A stretch of 64,000 nt of DNA from Thioclava marina (GTDB lineage: Bacteria > Pseudomonadota > Alphaproteobacteria > Rhodobacterales > Rhodobacteraceae). Positions within the stretch are counted from its first letter, which is position 1; each line of letters starts with the position of its first letter. This document shows, piece after piece, positions 21,146 through 30,150 of the stretch. Under the pieces are notes generated by a model, which made no database searches, was not told where the DNA came from, and saw only the letters and a program-made list of their open reading frames with translations. Both the position numbers and the translations under genes were made by a program. The stretch covers positions 1,550,001 through 1,614,000 of the forward strand of contig NZ_MPZS01000001.1 of NCBI RefSeq assembly GCF_002020135.1, given 5' to 3'.

Positions 21146-22066
21146 TTACACCCGGTCGCTGGAACGTTCAGGGATCAGCCCGGTCGGCTTCCATGCCATC
21201 AGGGCAATCACCACGGCGAAGGCGAACACGTCCTTGTAGGCCGAGGCAAAGGGCAGAAGGGCCGCGCCGATGACCTGAAGCCCCGCGAAGAGGAAGCCGC
21301 CCAGGATCGCGCCATAGAGATTGCCCAGCCCCCCGATGATCGCCGCCGAGAAGCCGATCAGGCCGAGGATCAGTCCCATGCCGAAATTGATCTCGTTGTA
21401 GTAGAGCCCGTTCATGATGCCCGCGAAGGCCGCCACGCCCGAGCCGATCGCGAAGGTCGCCAGCACGACGAGCGTGTAGTTGATCCCCATCGTGCGCGCC
21501 GTCTCTTCGTCCTGCGCCACGGCGCGGATCGCGAGGCCCAGACGCGTGCGGTTGATCACGAGATTCAGAAGCCCGATCAGCCCCAGCCCAGACACCACCA
21601 GGATCACACTGTCGGCGCGCAGCGCAAAGCTGCCGATCTCGACCGAGGCGTCGGGCAGCAGCGCCGGAAAGGCCTTGGGGTTCGAACCGTTCGGGTAGAA
21701 CAGCCGCACCGCCTCGCGGATCGCCGTGCCCAGCATCAGCGTGATCAGCAGCGTATTGAGCTGCGGCGCCTTCTTGAGCGGGAGGATCAGCCAGTTCGCG
21801 ATCGCCGCCCCGATCAGGGCCGTGCCTGCGAGGCTGCACAACAGCACACCCGCGAGCTGGATCCATGGATTGACGATCCCGATCGCCTCCAGGCCGAGCC
21901 AGGCGGTAAAGCCGATGAAGGTGCCCAGCATGAGCACATCGCCGTGGCTGAACTTGATGACATCGAGCACGCCGAAGAACAGCGTGAACCCCACCGCAAC
22001 GAGCGCATACATTGTTCCGAGCAGGATGCCGTTGGCGAGGTATTGAGCGATCAGACCGAGATCCAT
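21146..22066 (-). CDS. Liv-type ABC permease, LivH-like
   Basis: A 306-aa inner-membrane permease. LGTMYALVAVGFTLFFGVLD at the N-terminus and INFSHG-like IKFSHGDVLMLG are LivH hallmarks, as is the coupling helix RAVAQDEETARTMGIN. The ATG at 22066 follows an AGAGG site. The open frame continues upstream into the substrate-binding-protein gene but without homology. Confidence 0.9.
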   Translation of the reverse strand: MDLGLIAQYLANGILLGTMYALVAVGFTLFFGVLDVIKFSHGDVLMLGTFIGFTAWLGLEAIGIVNPWIQLAGVLLCSLAGTALIGAAIANWLILPLKKAPQLNTLLITLMLGTAIREAVRLFYPNGSNPKAFPALLPDASVEIGSFALRADSVILVVSGLGLIGLLNLVINRTRLGLAIRAVAQDEETARTMGINYTLVVLATFAIGSGVAAFAGIMNGLYYNEINFGMGLILGLIGFSAAIIGGLGNLYGAILGGFLFAGLQVIGAALLPFASAYKDVFAFAVVIALMAWKPTGLIPERSSDRV

Positions 22067-22139
22067 TCGTGCCTCTTCGTTTCCCGAGAAATTGGAGAGG
22101 CGGGCCGCGACCGGCCCGCCCGTGTTCAGATGTTCCGCC

Positions 22140-23324
22140 TTATTTCGGCGCGACGAGCGACAGCGTGCCCTTGGCGTAATCGCTGTCCTCCCACACGACC
22201 CACTTGCCGCCCTGCGCCACATAGGCGGTGATCAGCGCGACAGTGTTCTGGCCGTGATCGTCGAAGGTGATCGGGCCGGTGATCGAGTCGTGCTCCTTGA
22301 CCTTCGACATGTAGTCGACGACCGCCTTGCGATCCGGGCCCGAGGCCTCGACCGCGTCGATCAGCAGATCCATCGCGGCGAAGGCGAAGGGACCGTAGGC
22401 TTCGGGCGGGCTGTCGTAACCGGCGGCGTTGTATTCCTTGAGGAAATAGGCGCCACCCGGCAGTTTCTCGGCCGGCGCGCCTTCGAGGAAGGTCACGGTG
22501 CCTTCGGCGAGATCGCCGCCCAGACCCTCGAAGAAGGCATCGGACTTGATCCCCGAGACACCCTCGAAGACGGCCTCGATGCCCAGCTTCTCCATCTGCT
22601 GACGCACGCGCACACCACCCGGGGTGAGGCCCGCATAGACCACGACATCGGGGTTGAGTGCCTTCACCTGGGTCAGCTCGGCAGTGAAGTCCTGCTGATC
22701 GGAGGTCACGCCGAAGGTGCCGACCACCTCGGCCCCGTCCTGAGCGAGGAATTGCGATAGGTACTTGTTGTGACCTTTGCCGTAATCGGTCGTGTCATGG
22801 ATGATCGCGAAGGTCTTGTAGCCAAGCCCGGTCATGAACTGGGCGGCCTTTTCGTTCTGGTTGATCATCGTGCCGTTGACGCGGGTGATCTCGGGGTAGT
22901 CGTTGCCATAGGTGATATCGGGCAGCACCGCGCCCCAGACCGTCATCGGCAGGCCGAAGCGGTGATAGACATCGACCGTGCCCATCGCCACGGCCGAGCA
23001 GTAATGCGCGATCGTGCCGATGACCTTGCGATCGGTCGCCATCTTGGTTGCGACCTGCACGCCGACATTCGGTTTGCATTCGTCATCGAGCGCGACGAGC
23101 TCGTAATGATATTTCGAGTCCGGGTCGGCATTGCGCAGCTTCACCGCAAGTTCAGCCGAATTGCGCCCGCCCAGCCCCATCGAGGAGACGCCGCCCGTCA
23201 GCGGTCCGATGAAGCCCAGCTCGACCGTATCCTTGGCCTGCGCACCTGTCGCGACGAGCAGCCCTGCCGTGGCGCCGAGCGTGAAGACGATCCGGCGAAG
23301 CCCGTTTCCAGTATTGAATTTCAT
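22140..23324 (-). CDS. Liv-type periplasmic substrate-binding protein
   Basis: A 394-aa exported protein with a Sec signal peptide ending at GAQAKD (about residue 30) and a type I periplasmic-binding fold (ELGFIGPLTGGVSSMG, then a C-terminal lobe with ITFDDHGQN). It captures the ligand for the downstream permeases. The ligand may be an amide or acylated amino acid, judged only from the adjacent M20 and amidase genes. It is the first gene of the operon, divergent from the XRE-cupin regulator. Confidence 0.9.
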   Translation of the reverse strand: MKFNTGNGLRRIVFTLGATAGLLVATGAQAKDTVELGFIGPLTGGVSSMGLGGRNSAELAVKLRNADPDSKYHYELVALDDECKPNVGVQVATKMATDRKVIGTIAHYCSAVAMGTVDVYHRFGLPMTVWGAVLPDITYGNDYPEITRVNGTMINQNEKAAQFMTGLGYKTFAIIHDTTDYGKGHNKYLSQFLAQDGAEVVGTFGVTSDQQDFTAELTQVKALNPDVVVYAGLTPGGVRVRQQMEKLGIEAVFEGVSGIKSDAFFEGLGGDLAEGTVTFLEGAPAEKLPGGAYFLKEYNAAGYDSPPEAYGPFAFAAMDLLIDAVEASGPDRKAVVDYMSKVKEHDSITGPITFDDHGQNTVALITAYVAQGGKWVVWEDSDYAKGTLSLVAPK

Positions 23325-23385
23325 TCCACTTTCCTCAAGGTTGCCTGACGAAGATTGAGATGTGAGGAAAGTTTGCGTCGCGCTT

Positions 23386-23400
23386 TTGAATAGGGTTCAA
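23386..23400. promoter_or_regulatory. Candidate operator TTGAATAGGGTTCAA
   Basis: A 5-bp inverted repeat (TTGAA/TTCAA, spaced by five) sits 62 bases upstream of the substrate-binding-protein gene and 74 bases upstream of the regulator at 23474. An AT-rich tract with a direct repeat of GATATTTTT follows at 23409-23428. This is the only AT-rich stretch nearby, so the divergent promoters probably lie here. Assignment to the XRE-cupin protein is inference. Confidence 0.4.
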
Positions 23401-23473
23401 CTTTTTCTCGATATTTTTGATATTTTTGACATACATTACAAACACGACGCTTCTATGAGCCAGGTTTCGAGGG

Positions 23474-24118
23474 ATGGGCGTAAAAATTAGGCACGATGAC
23501 GATCGCGGGACGGGACGAGACGGCGACAGAGGCACGGCCGAGTCGACGCAGCGCACCATGTCGGATCTGGGGGCGCGGTTGCGTGAGACGCGCAAGGCAC
23601 GCGGCAAGACCTTGCAGGTGCTGGCAAAGGAGGTCGGCTGCTCACCCTCCATGCTCTCGAAGATCGAGACCGATCAGGCGACGCCCTCGTTACGCACCTT
23701 GCATCGCATTCTCGCGGCGCTCGACACCTCCATCGTGGCGTTGTTTGCCAGCGAAGGCTCGCAGGACGAGATCAGCGTGATGCGCGCCGAACAGCGCCCC
23801 TCGGTCAAGGTCAGCCACGGCGGCGCGAGCGGGGCGATCCTCCTCGAGCGCCTGACGCCGACCTTCCCCGACCTGATGCTCGACGCGAATATCCACGCGC
23901 TCGAACCCGGTGCCGAAAGCGGCGGCGACATCCATCACGCGGGCCAGGAAGTCGGATATATCCTGGAAGGCCGGGTGGAGCTGATCGTGGACGGGCAGAG
24001 CCACTTCCTCGGCCCGGGCGACAGCTTCTTCTTCGCGTCGAACCTCCCGCATCGCTATCGCAACATCGATCCGGGCACCTCGCGCATTCTGTGGGTGGCA
24101 ACGCCCGCAACCTTCTGA
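23474..24118 (+). CDS. XRE-type regulator with C-terminal cupin domain
   Basis: A 214-aa one-component regulator. The helix-turn-helix spans about residues 31-88 (LGARLRETRKARGKTLQVLA, then SPSMLSKIETDQATPSL). The sensory cupin spans about 140-212, with EVGYILEGRVELIVDG and the PHRYRN motif. Proteins of this architecture (PuuR/SinR-like) often control amino-acid or polyamine uptake and use the cupin to sense a small molecule. The start is uncertain: the ATG at 23474 is used, but an internal ATG at 23558 begins the conserved domain. Its divergence from the importer points to local control. Confidence 0.83.
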   Translation: MGVKIRHDDDRGTGRDGDRGTAESTQRTMSDLGARLRETRKARGKTLQVLAKEVGCSPSMLSKIETDQATPSLRTLHRILAALDTSIVALFASEGSQDEISVMRAEQRPSVKVSHGGASGAILLERLTPTFPDLMLDANIHALEPGAESGGDIHHAGQEVGYILEGRVELIVDGQSHFLGPGDSFFFASNLPHRYRNIDPGTSRILWVATPATF

Positions 24119-24770
24119 GGCGCAAGGCGCCAAGCCAGACACACGGGCTGTGGGGAGCCGGTCAGGATTGCATGCACCCCGGCGGGATTGCGCGAACGAC
24201 CGACGAGAGCGCCTGTCCCCTTTGCACCGTCCCACCGTTCTTCGGGCATTTGGCCGCTGGCGGGAATATCGCCACTGTGAGCGCCTGGGGGAGCTGCTGA
24301 AGCGCACCGTGGAACGCATTTCTCTTCCGGATTGTATTTTGCCCACGGCACAGATGGCCCCTTCGGCTTTGGTTGAGGCAAGCGGGTTTCCATCGACGCC
24401 ACTTTCAACCTCGGATGCGTGGCGCCGCAGCGAGCCCCCGGCCCTCGCCCTGACAAATCCCGATCTCGCCAAGAAACGCTACGAAACCAGGCGAACACTC
24501 ACAGTCATCGGCCGAAAACCCGACGTCCCAAGGCCGCACAAGATTCGAGACTTTTCGCGGAACGCTCCGCACCAAACCATCGATTTCGGGGAAAATCCCG
24601 GATGGATCCATACGTGAAGCGCGCAAATTTCGTGCACACATCGTCAATTTTTAACTATTTTTGTATACAAAATGACTTTGCGGACGTATTCGCAGGTTCA
24701 ACTCTTTGGCATCGCGCCGTGATCGTTTCTCTAAGAGCTGTGTCTTACCTCCCCGATGAAAGGACAGCCA
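24119..24770. other. 652-base intergenic region
   Basis: No convincing gene is seen on either strand here: open frames lack ribosome-binding sites and family features. The right-hand 170 bases are AT-richer and hold the palindrome at 24659-24672 and probably the promoter of the TRAP operon. The left part, after the regulator gene, has ordinary GC content and could be decayed coding sequence, but no relative is recognised. Confidence 0.5.
24659..24672. promoter_or_regulatory. Candidate GntR/FCD operator TTTTGTATACAAAA
   Basis: A perfect 14-bp palindrome 99 bases upstream of the TRAP binding-protein gene. TGTATACA cores are typical of FadR-subfamily GntR sites, and a GntR/FCD gene sits at the end of the same operon. 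The central TATACA could itself be a -10 element with TCGTCA 17 bases upstream as a weak -35, so binding would block transcription. Confidence 0.6.
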
Positions 24771-25850
24771 ATGGACAGACGTAAATTTCTCGCCGCAGGC
24801 GCGACCCTCGCCGCCGTTCCCCTCGCGACCCCCTCGATCGCCCGCGCGCAGACGAGCTTCAGCTGGAAGATGACCAATGCTTACGGTCCCGGCTCGCCTT
24901 TCTATGTCGAAGGCCCCGGCAGCCCGACCGATTTCTGCAAGAAGGTCGAGGCGATGTCCGACGGCCGCCTGAAGATCCAGCATTTCGCGGCCGGAGAGCT
25001 GATCCCGGCGCTCGAAGGGTTCGATGCGGTGCGTTCGGGCGCAGTCGAGATGAACGCGGCCAATGCCTATTTCTGGGCCGGCAAGCTTCCGGCGGCGCAG
25101 TATTTCACCACCGTTCCTTTCGGCCTGAACTTCCAGGGCATGAATGCCTGGCTCTATCACGGCGGCGGCATGGAACTCTGGGACGAGCTTTACGCTCCGC
25201 TCGGGCTCAAGGCGCTGCCGATGGGCAATACCGGCGTGCAGATGACCGGCTGGTTCCGCAAGCCGATCGAAACGGTTGCAGATTTCCAGGATCTGAAGAT
25301 GCGGATTCCGGGCCTGGCGGGCAAGGTCTATGCCAAGCTCGGCGTCGACGTGAAACTCCTGCCTGGCGGCGAGATCTTCCCGGCGCTCGAGCGTGGCGTG
25401 ATCGACGCGGCGGAATTCGTCGGCCCCTATCAGGATCGCCGCCTCGGCCTGCAGAACGCTGCGAAATACTACTACACGACCGGCTGGCACGAGCCCTCGA
25501 ACGTCACCGAGCTGCTGATTGGCAAGGCCGCCTGGGACAGCCTGCCCGCCGATCTTCAGGCGATCGTCTCGACCGCTGCGATGGCCTGCAACCTCGAGAG
25601 CCACACCTGGTGCGAGGCGAATAACGCCGCGGCGCTGAAGGATCTCGTCGAGAATTCGGGCGTGATCGCGAATGTCCTTCCCGATGAGGTCGTGGCCCAG
25701 CTGCGTACCGTCACCGAGGAAGTTCTTGCAGAGGGCGCCGCGGCTGATCCCGCGACCAAGAAGGTGCATGATGCGTTCATGGCGTTCCGCGCCGAGCACC
25801 GGGAATGGGCGGCGATCTCCGAGAAGCCCTACCACAACCTGCCGGCGTGA
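24771..25850 (+). CDS. TRAP transporter substrate-binding protein, DctP family
   Basis: A 359-aa periplasmic protein. The N-terminus MDRRKFLAAGATLAAVPLAT is a twin-arginine-like signal ending near ARAQT. The mature part has the DctP fold, with AAGELIPALEGFDAVRSGAVEM, and the GLKMRIPG-type ligand-binding segment LKMRIPGLAGKVYAKLG. It belongs to the branch that binds keto-acids and other organic acids; the ligand is unknown. The ATG at 24771 follows AAAGGACAG; the ATG at 24756 lacks such a site. It is the first gene of a TRAP-hydrolase operon. Confidence 0.9.
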   Translation: MDRRKFLAAGATLAAVPLATPSIARAQTSFSWKMTNAYGPGSPFYVEGPGSPTDFCKKVEAMSDGRLKIQHFAAGELIPALEGFDAVRSGAVEMNAANAYFWAGKLPAAQYFTTVPFGLNFQGMNAWLYHGGGMELWDELYAPLGLKALPMGNTGVQMTGWFRKPIETVADFQDLKMRIPGLAGKVYAKLGVDVKLLPGGEIFPALERGVIDAAEFVGPYQDRRLGLQNAAKYYYTTGWHEPSNVTELLIGKAAWDSLPADLQAIVSTAAMACNLESHTWCEANNAAALKDLVENSGVIANVLPDEVVAQLRTVTEEVLAEGAAADPATKKVHDAFMAFRAEHREWAAISEKPYHNLPA

Positions 25851-25854
25851 GACG

Positions 25855-26385
25855 ATGACCGGTCTTCTCCATAAGATCGCGGGCGGTGCCGGAGGCACCG
25901 TCCGTATCATTGGCCAGATCGCGGCCTGGAGCGGGCTCGCGCTCGTTCTGCTCGTCGCGCTCAACGTGCTGTTTCGCTATTTCTTCTCCTTCGGCTCCGT
26001 CGCCCTCCAGGAGGGCGAATGGCACCTGATGGCGGTGGGCGCGCTCTTCGGCATGTCCTACGGGCTCAATCAGGGCGGCGAGGTGCGTGTCGATATCTTC
26101 TACGCGAAGATGGCGCCCGGAATGCAGGCGCTGATCGACCTGGTTTCGAACATCACGCTCGGCGCAATCGCGGTGATCATCGGCTGGCTCTCGATCGCCT
26201 ATGTCCAGAGCAGCTACGCGATCGGTGAGGGCTCTCCCGATCCCGGCGGCCTGCCCTATCGCTACATCCTCAAGGCGGCGATCCCCGCAGCCTTCGCCCT
26301 TCTCGCCCTTCAAGCCGTCGCGATGACGGCCGAAAGCCTCGCGCGGCTGATCCCCCATATCACCCGCGACGGGCGCTCGACCTGA
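25855..26385 (+). CDS. TRAP transporter small permease, DctQ family
   Basis: A 176-aa membrane protein with four predicted helices. It carries the DctQ-type segment LQEGEWHLMAVGALFGMSYG and the following VRVDIFY. It forms the membrane complex with DctM. Four bases separate it from the DctP gene. The longer open frame upstream overlaps that gene and is not used. Confidence 0.88.
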   Translation: MTGLLHKIAGGAGGTVRIIGQIAAWSGLALVLLVALNVLFRYFFSFGSVALQEGEWHLMAVGALFGMSYGLNQGGEVRVDIFYAKMAPGMQALIDLVSNITLGAIAVIIGWLSIAYVQSSYAIGEGSPDPGGLPYRYILKAAIPAAFALLALQAVAMTAESLARLIPHITRDGRST

Positions 26386-26401
26386 TGGATACCCTCTCCC
26401 G

Positions 26402-27727
26402 ATGCCCGTGAATGAAATCCTTGCCCTGTGCATGATCGGAGCTTTCTTCGTGCTCCTGCTCGGCGGCCTGCCGGTGGCGGTATGCCTTGGCGCAACCGGC
26501 CTGATCTTCGGCTATGCCGGGTTCGGCCCGATGCTGTTCTCGCTCCTGCCCGCGCGGATCTTCGGCGTGGTCACCAACTACACCCTGCTTGCGCTGCCCC
26601 TGTTCATCTTCATGGGGATCATGCTCGAGCGATCTAAGATCGCCGAGAACCTGTTAGAAGTGATCGGTCTCGCCATGGGCGGGCTGCGCGGGGGGATGGC
26701 GCTGGCGATCATCCTCGTGGGCGTGCTGATGGGCGCGGCGTCGGGCGTCGTTGGCGCGACGGTCGTCACGGTCGGCCTGATCGCACTCGGCCCGATCATC
26801 CGGCGCGGGTACGACGCGGGCGTTGCCTGCGGCGTGATCTGCGCCTCCGGCACGCTCGGGCAGATCATCCCGCCGAGCCTTGTGCTGATTTTGCTGGCCG
26901 ATATCACCGGCGAATCCGTCGGCACGCTTTTCGCCGCGGCGCTGATCCCGGGCCTGCTGCTCTCGGGGCTCTTCATCGCCTATGTGCTGATCCTCGGCAT
27001 CATGAGCCCCCATCGCGTCCCGGCCATCCCGGCGGAGGAGCGCGCGACCTATTCCAGACGCGACATCGGGATGAAGCTGCTCAAAGTGGTGCTGCCGCCG
27101 ATCCTGCTGATCGTCGCGGTGCTAGGATCGATCATCGGCGGCGTCGCGGCGCCGACCGAGGCCGCCTCGATGGGCGCGTTCGGCTCGATCCTGCTGGCTG
27201 CCGCCTCCGGACGGCTGAACTTCACGATCCTGCGCGAGACGGTGCGCTCGGCCTTCGTCACGAGCGCGATGGTCTTCCTGATCCTGATCTTCGCGCAGCC
27301 CTTCGGCCTCGCCTTCCGCGGCCTTGGCGGCGAACGGCTCGTGCAGGACGCCTTCAGCGCGGTTCCGGGCGGGCTGACCGGACAGATCTTCTTCCTGATG
27401 GCGCTGTTATTCGTGCTGGGCTTTTTCCTCGAATGGATCGAGATCTCCTATATCGCCCTGCCGCTTTTCCTGCCGATCTTTCATGCGGCCGGCGTCGACA
27501 TGGCGTGGATTTCGATCCTCGTCGCGGTAAACCTGCAAACATCCTTCCTGACGCCGCCCTTCGGCTGGTCGCTCTTCTTCCTCAAGGGGGTCGCGCCCCC
27601 TTCGGTGAAGACGAGTGACATCTATCGCGGCGTCATCCCCTTCATCGGCTTGCAGCTCATCGGGCTGTGGCTCGTCTATCTCTTCCCGCAGCTCACGACC
27701 TGGCTGCCCAATCTGATCGGATGGTAA
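26402..27727 (+). CDS. TRAP transporter large permease, DctM family
   Basis: A 441-aa sodium-coupled transport subunit with about twelve helices. The DctM family features ASGVVGATVVTVGLIALGPI and GTLGQIIPPSLVLILLAD are present, as is LTPPFGWSLFFLKGVAP near the C-terminus. Together with DctP and DctQ it makes a complete importer. No clear Shine-Dalgarno precedes the ATG, so translation may depend on coupling with dctQ. Confidence 0.92.
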   Translation: MPVNEILALCMIGAFFVLLLGGLPVAVCLGATGLIFGYAGFGPMLFSLLPARIFGVVTNYTLLALPLFIFMGIMLERSKIAENLLEVIGLAMGGLRGGMALAIILVGVLMGAASGVVGATVVTVGLIALGPIIRRGYDAGVACGVICASGTLGQIIPPSLVLILLADITGESVGTLFAAALIPGLLLSGLFIAYVLILGIMSPHRVPAIPAEERATYSRRDIGMKLLKVVLPPILLIVAVLGSIIGGVAAPTEAASMGAFGSILLAAASGRLNFTILRETVRSAFVTSAMVFLILIFAQPFGLAFRGLGGERLVQDAFSAVPGGLTGQIFFLMALLFVLGFFLEWIEISYIALPLFLPIFHAAGVDMAWISILVAVNLQTSFLTPPFGWSLFFLKGVAPPSVKTSDIYRGVIPFIGLQLIGLWLVYLFPQLTTWLPNLIGW

Positions 27728-27730
27728 GAC

Positions 27731-29317
27731 ATGCTCTATTCGGCACTCGGCTATAACGGCGCGATGAGCGCGCCCCACCGCGCTGCTGCGCTGGCCGGAC
27801 AGGAAATCCTGGCGGCGGGCGGCACCGCCATCGAGGCGATGGTGGCCGCGGCCGCGACCGTCGCGGTGACATACCCGCATATGAACGGGATCGGAGGGGA
27901 CGGGTTCTGGCTGATCCATCGCCCGGGAGAGAAACCGATCGGGATCTTCGCGGGCGGTCATGCCGCGGCGCTGGCGACGCCCGAATGGTATGCGGCCCAA
28001 GGCCATTCGGACACGATCCCCGCGCGCGGCGGGCTGGCCGCGCTGACCGTGCCGGGTACGATCGGCGGCTGGGAGGCGGCGCTCGATCTGGTCGATCCGG
28101 CCAAGCGTCTGCCGCTCGAGCGGCTGCTCGCGAACGCGATCGGCTATGCGCGCGACGGGATCGCGGTGACCGGCAACCAGAGCCGCACGACAGCGGAAAA
28201 ACTCGCGGGGCTCGAGGCCGTACCGGGCTTTGCCGAGACCTTCCTGATCGATGGCAAGGTGCCTCAGGCCGGCGCGCGCATGAAACAGGAAGCCCTGGGG
28301 CGCACGCTGGAACGTCTCGCCACCGAGGGTCTGCGCAGCTATTACGAGGGGGATCTCGCCCGCATTCACGGCGACTTCCTCGAGGCGCAAGGCAGCCCGC
28401 TGCGCGCCAGCGATTTTGCCGCCTACCGCGCACAGCAGGTGACGCCGCTTGAAGTCACCACCTCTCAAGGCACGCTTTACAACATGACCCCGCCCACGCA
28501 GGGCATCGCCTCGCTGATGATCCTCGGGATCTTCGACCGGTTGGGCGTCAGCGAAGGCGAAGGGTTCGACCATATCCACGGGCTGATTGAATCCACCAAA
28601 CAGGCCTTCATCCTGCGCAACGCCGAGCTGGGCGACCCCGCCACGATGCGCGAACCCGCGCAGGACTGGCTGACAGAGGACCGGCTCGACGCGATGGCCG
28701 CGAAGATCGACCGTGAAACCGCGCTGGAATGGCCCTACGACCCCAAGCAGGGCGACACGATCTGGATGGGCGCCGCGGATCGCGACGGCACCGTGGTCAG
28801 CTTCATCCAGAGCGTGTTCTGGGAGTTCGGCTCGGGCCTCACCTGCCCGGAAACGGGGGTCTTCTTCCAGAACCGGGGCGCGGGCTTCTCGCTGCAGCCG
28901 GGGCCGAACCAGCTCGCACCGAGCAAGCGTCCTTTCCACACGCTCAACCCTGCGCTCGCGCATCTGCCTGACGGGCGTGTCTTCGCCTATGGGACGATGG
29001 GCGGCGAGGGCCAGCCGCAGACGCAATCGGCGGTCTTCACCCGCTACGCGCAATTCGGCATGGACCTGCAAGCCGCCGTCACCGCGCCGCGCTGGCTGCT
29101 GGGCAAGACCTGGGGGGATGCGACGACGACGCTCAAGCTCGAAAGCCGCTTCGATCCCGAGCTGATCGAGGCACTGCGCGCGGCCGGCCATCAGGTCGAG
29201 ATGATCCCCGACTATTCCGATCTCGCGGGTCACGCCGGCGGTGTCGTCCTCCACCCTGACGGGCTTATCGAATCCGCAACCGACCCGCGCGCCGATGGCG
29301 CCGCCTTGAGTTTCTGA
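27731..29317 (+). CDS. Gamma-glutamyltransferase-family Ntn hydrolase
   Basis: A 528-aa protein of the GGT superfamily. The self-processing nucleophile is probably Thr343 in GDTIWMGAADRDG, followed by SFIQSVFWEFGSG and QNRGAGFSL. No signal peptide is seen, unlike secreted GGTs, and the segment after the nucleophile resembles oxamate amidohydrolase (HpxW)-type members more than true GGT. It therefore probably hydrolyses an amide in the cytoplasm. It starts three bases after dctM and two bases before the TauE gene, implying that it acts on the TRAP-imported compound. Confidence 0.82.
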   Translation: MLYSALGYNGAMSAPHRAAALAGQEILAAGGTAIEAMVAAAATVAVTYPHMNGIGGDGFWLIHRPGEKPIGIFAGGHAAALATPEWYAAQGHSDTIPARGGLAALTVPGTIGGWEAALDLVDPAKRLPLERLLANAIGYARDGIAVTGNQSRTTAEKLAGLEAVPGFAETFLIDGKVPQAGARMKQEALGRTLERLATEGLRSYYEGDLARIHGDFLEAQGSPLRASDFAAYRAQQVTPLEVTTSQGTLYNMTPPTQGIASLMILGIFDRLGVSEGEGFDHIHGLIESTKQAFILRNAELGDPATMREPAQDWLTEDRLDAMAAKIDRETALEWPYDPKQGDTIWMGAADRDGTVVSFIQSVFWEFGSGLTCPETGVFFQNRGAGFSLQPGPNQLAPSKRPFHTLNPALAHLPDGRVFAYGTMGGEGQPQTQSAVFTRYAQFGMDLQAAVTAPRWLLGKTWGDATTTLKLESRFDPELIEALRAAGHQVEMIPDYSDLAGHAGGVVLHPDGLIESATDPRADGAALSF

Positions 29318-29319
29318 CC

Positions 29320-30147
29320 ATGACCGATCTTTCCCTTCTTCAACTCGCGATGATCCTCGGCGGCGTCGCGCTCACCGCAATCCTCGCCGGCATTCTCGCG
29401 GGCCTGCTGGGCGTAGGCGGGGGCATCGTGCTGGTCCCGGTGCTGTTCTGGATCCTCTCGATGACGAATTTCCCACCCGAGCTGTCGATGCACATGGCGG
29501 TGGCGACCTCGCTCGCGACGATCATCTTCACCTCGATCTCCTCCGCCCGCGCCCATAACAAGCGCGGGTCGGTCGATCGCAGCCTGCTGCGGCTCTGGGC
29601 GCCCGGCATCGTGCTCGGCGCGTTCAGCGGCGGCCTGGCTGCGAAATATATCGACGCGAGCGGACTCAAGGCGATCTTCGGCACGATCGCGCTTCTGGTC
29701 TCGATCAACATGGCGACGCCGAAAACGCTTGTAATCAGTGATCACCTGCCGCGCTCCAAGGCGGTGAACGGGGCCATCTCCTATCTCACGGGGCTATTCT
29801 CGGCACTGATGGGGATCGGTGGCGGCACGCTCTCGGTCCCCTTGCTGAGCGGCTTTTCGGTCGAGATCCGCCGCGCGGTCGGTACGGCTTCGGCTTTCGG
29901 CTTCATCATCGCGGTGCCGGCGGTGCTGGGCTTCATCTATTCGGGTCTTGGCGTAGAGGGACGTCCGCCCCTCTCGCTGGGCTATGTGAACCTGATCGCC
30001 GCGGGCATCATCCTGCCCTTCACGGTCGGCTTCGCCCCGGTGGGCGCAGCGCTTGCGCACAATCTCGACACGGTCTGGATCAAGCGTGCCTTTGCGCTCT
30101 TCCTCGGGATCACCGCGATCCGGATGCTGCTCTCGGTCTTCGGCTGA
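29320..30147 (+). CDS. TauE/SafE-family membrane transporter
   Basis: A 275-aa protein with eight or so predicted helices and the two-repeat organisation of the family: ILAGLLGVGGGIVLVPVLFW near the N-terminus, and LMGIGGGTLSVPLLSGFSVE in the second half. Members export sulfite, sulfoacetate or other organic anions, or import them. As the last gene of the TRAP-Ntn hydrolase operon it may release a product of catabolism. It ends three bases before the convergent GntR stop. Confidence 0.85.
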   Translation: MTDLSLLQLAMILGGVALTAILAGILAGLLGVGGGIVLVPVLFWILSMTNFPPELSMHMAVATSLATIIFTSISSARAHNKRGSVDRSLLRLWAPGIVLGAFSGGLAAKYIDASGLKAIFGTIALLVSINMATPKTLVISDHLPRSKAVNGAISYLTGLFSALMGIGGGTLSVPLLSGFSVEIRRAVGTASAFGFIIAVPAVLGFIYSGLGVEGRPPLSLGYVNLIAAGIILPFTVGFAPVGAALAHNLDTVWIKRAFALFLGITAIRMLLSVFG

Positions 30148-30150
30148 GCC

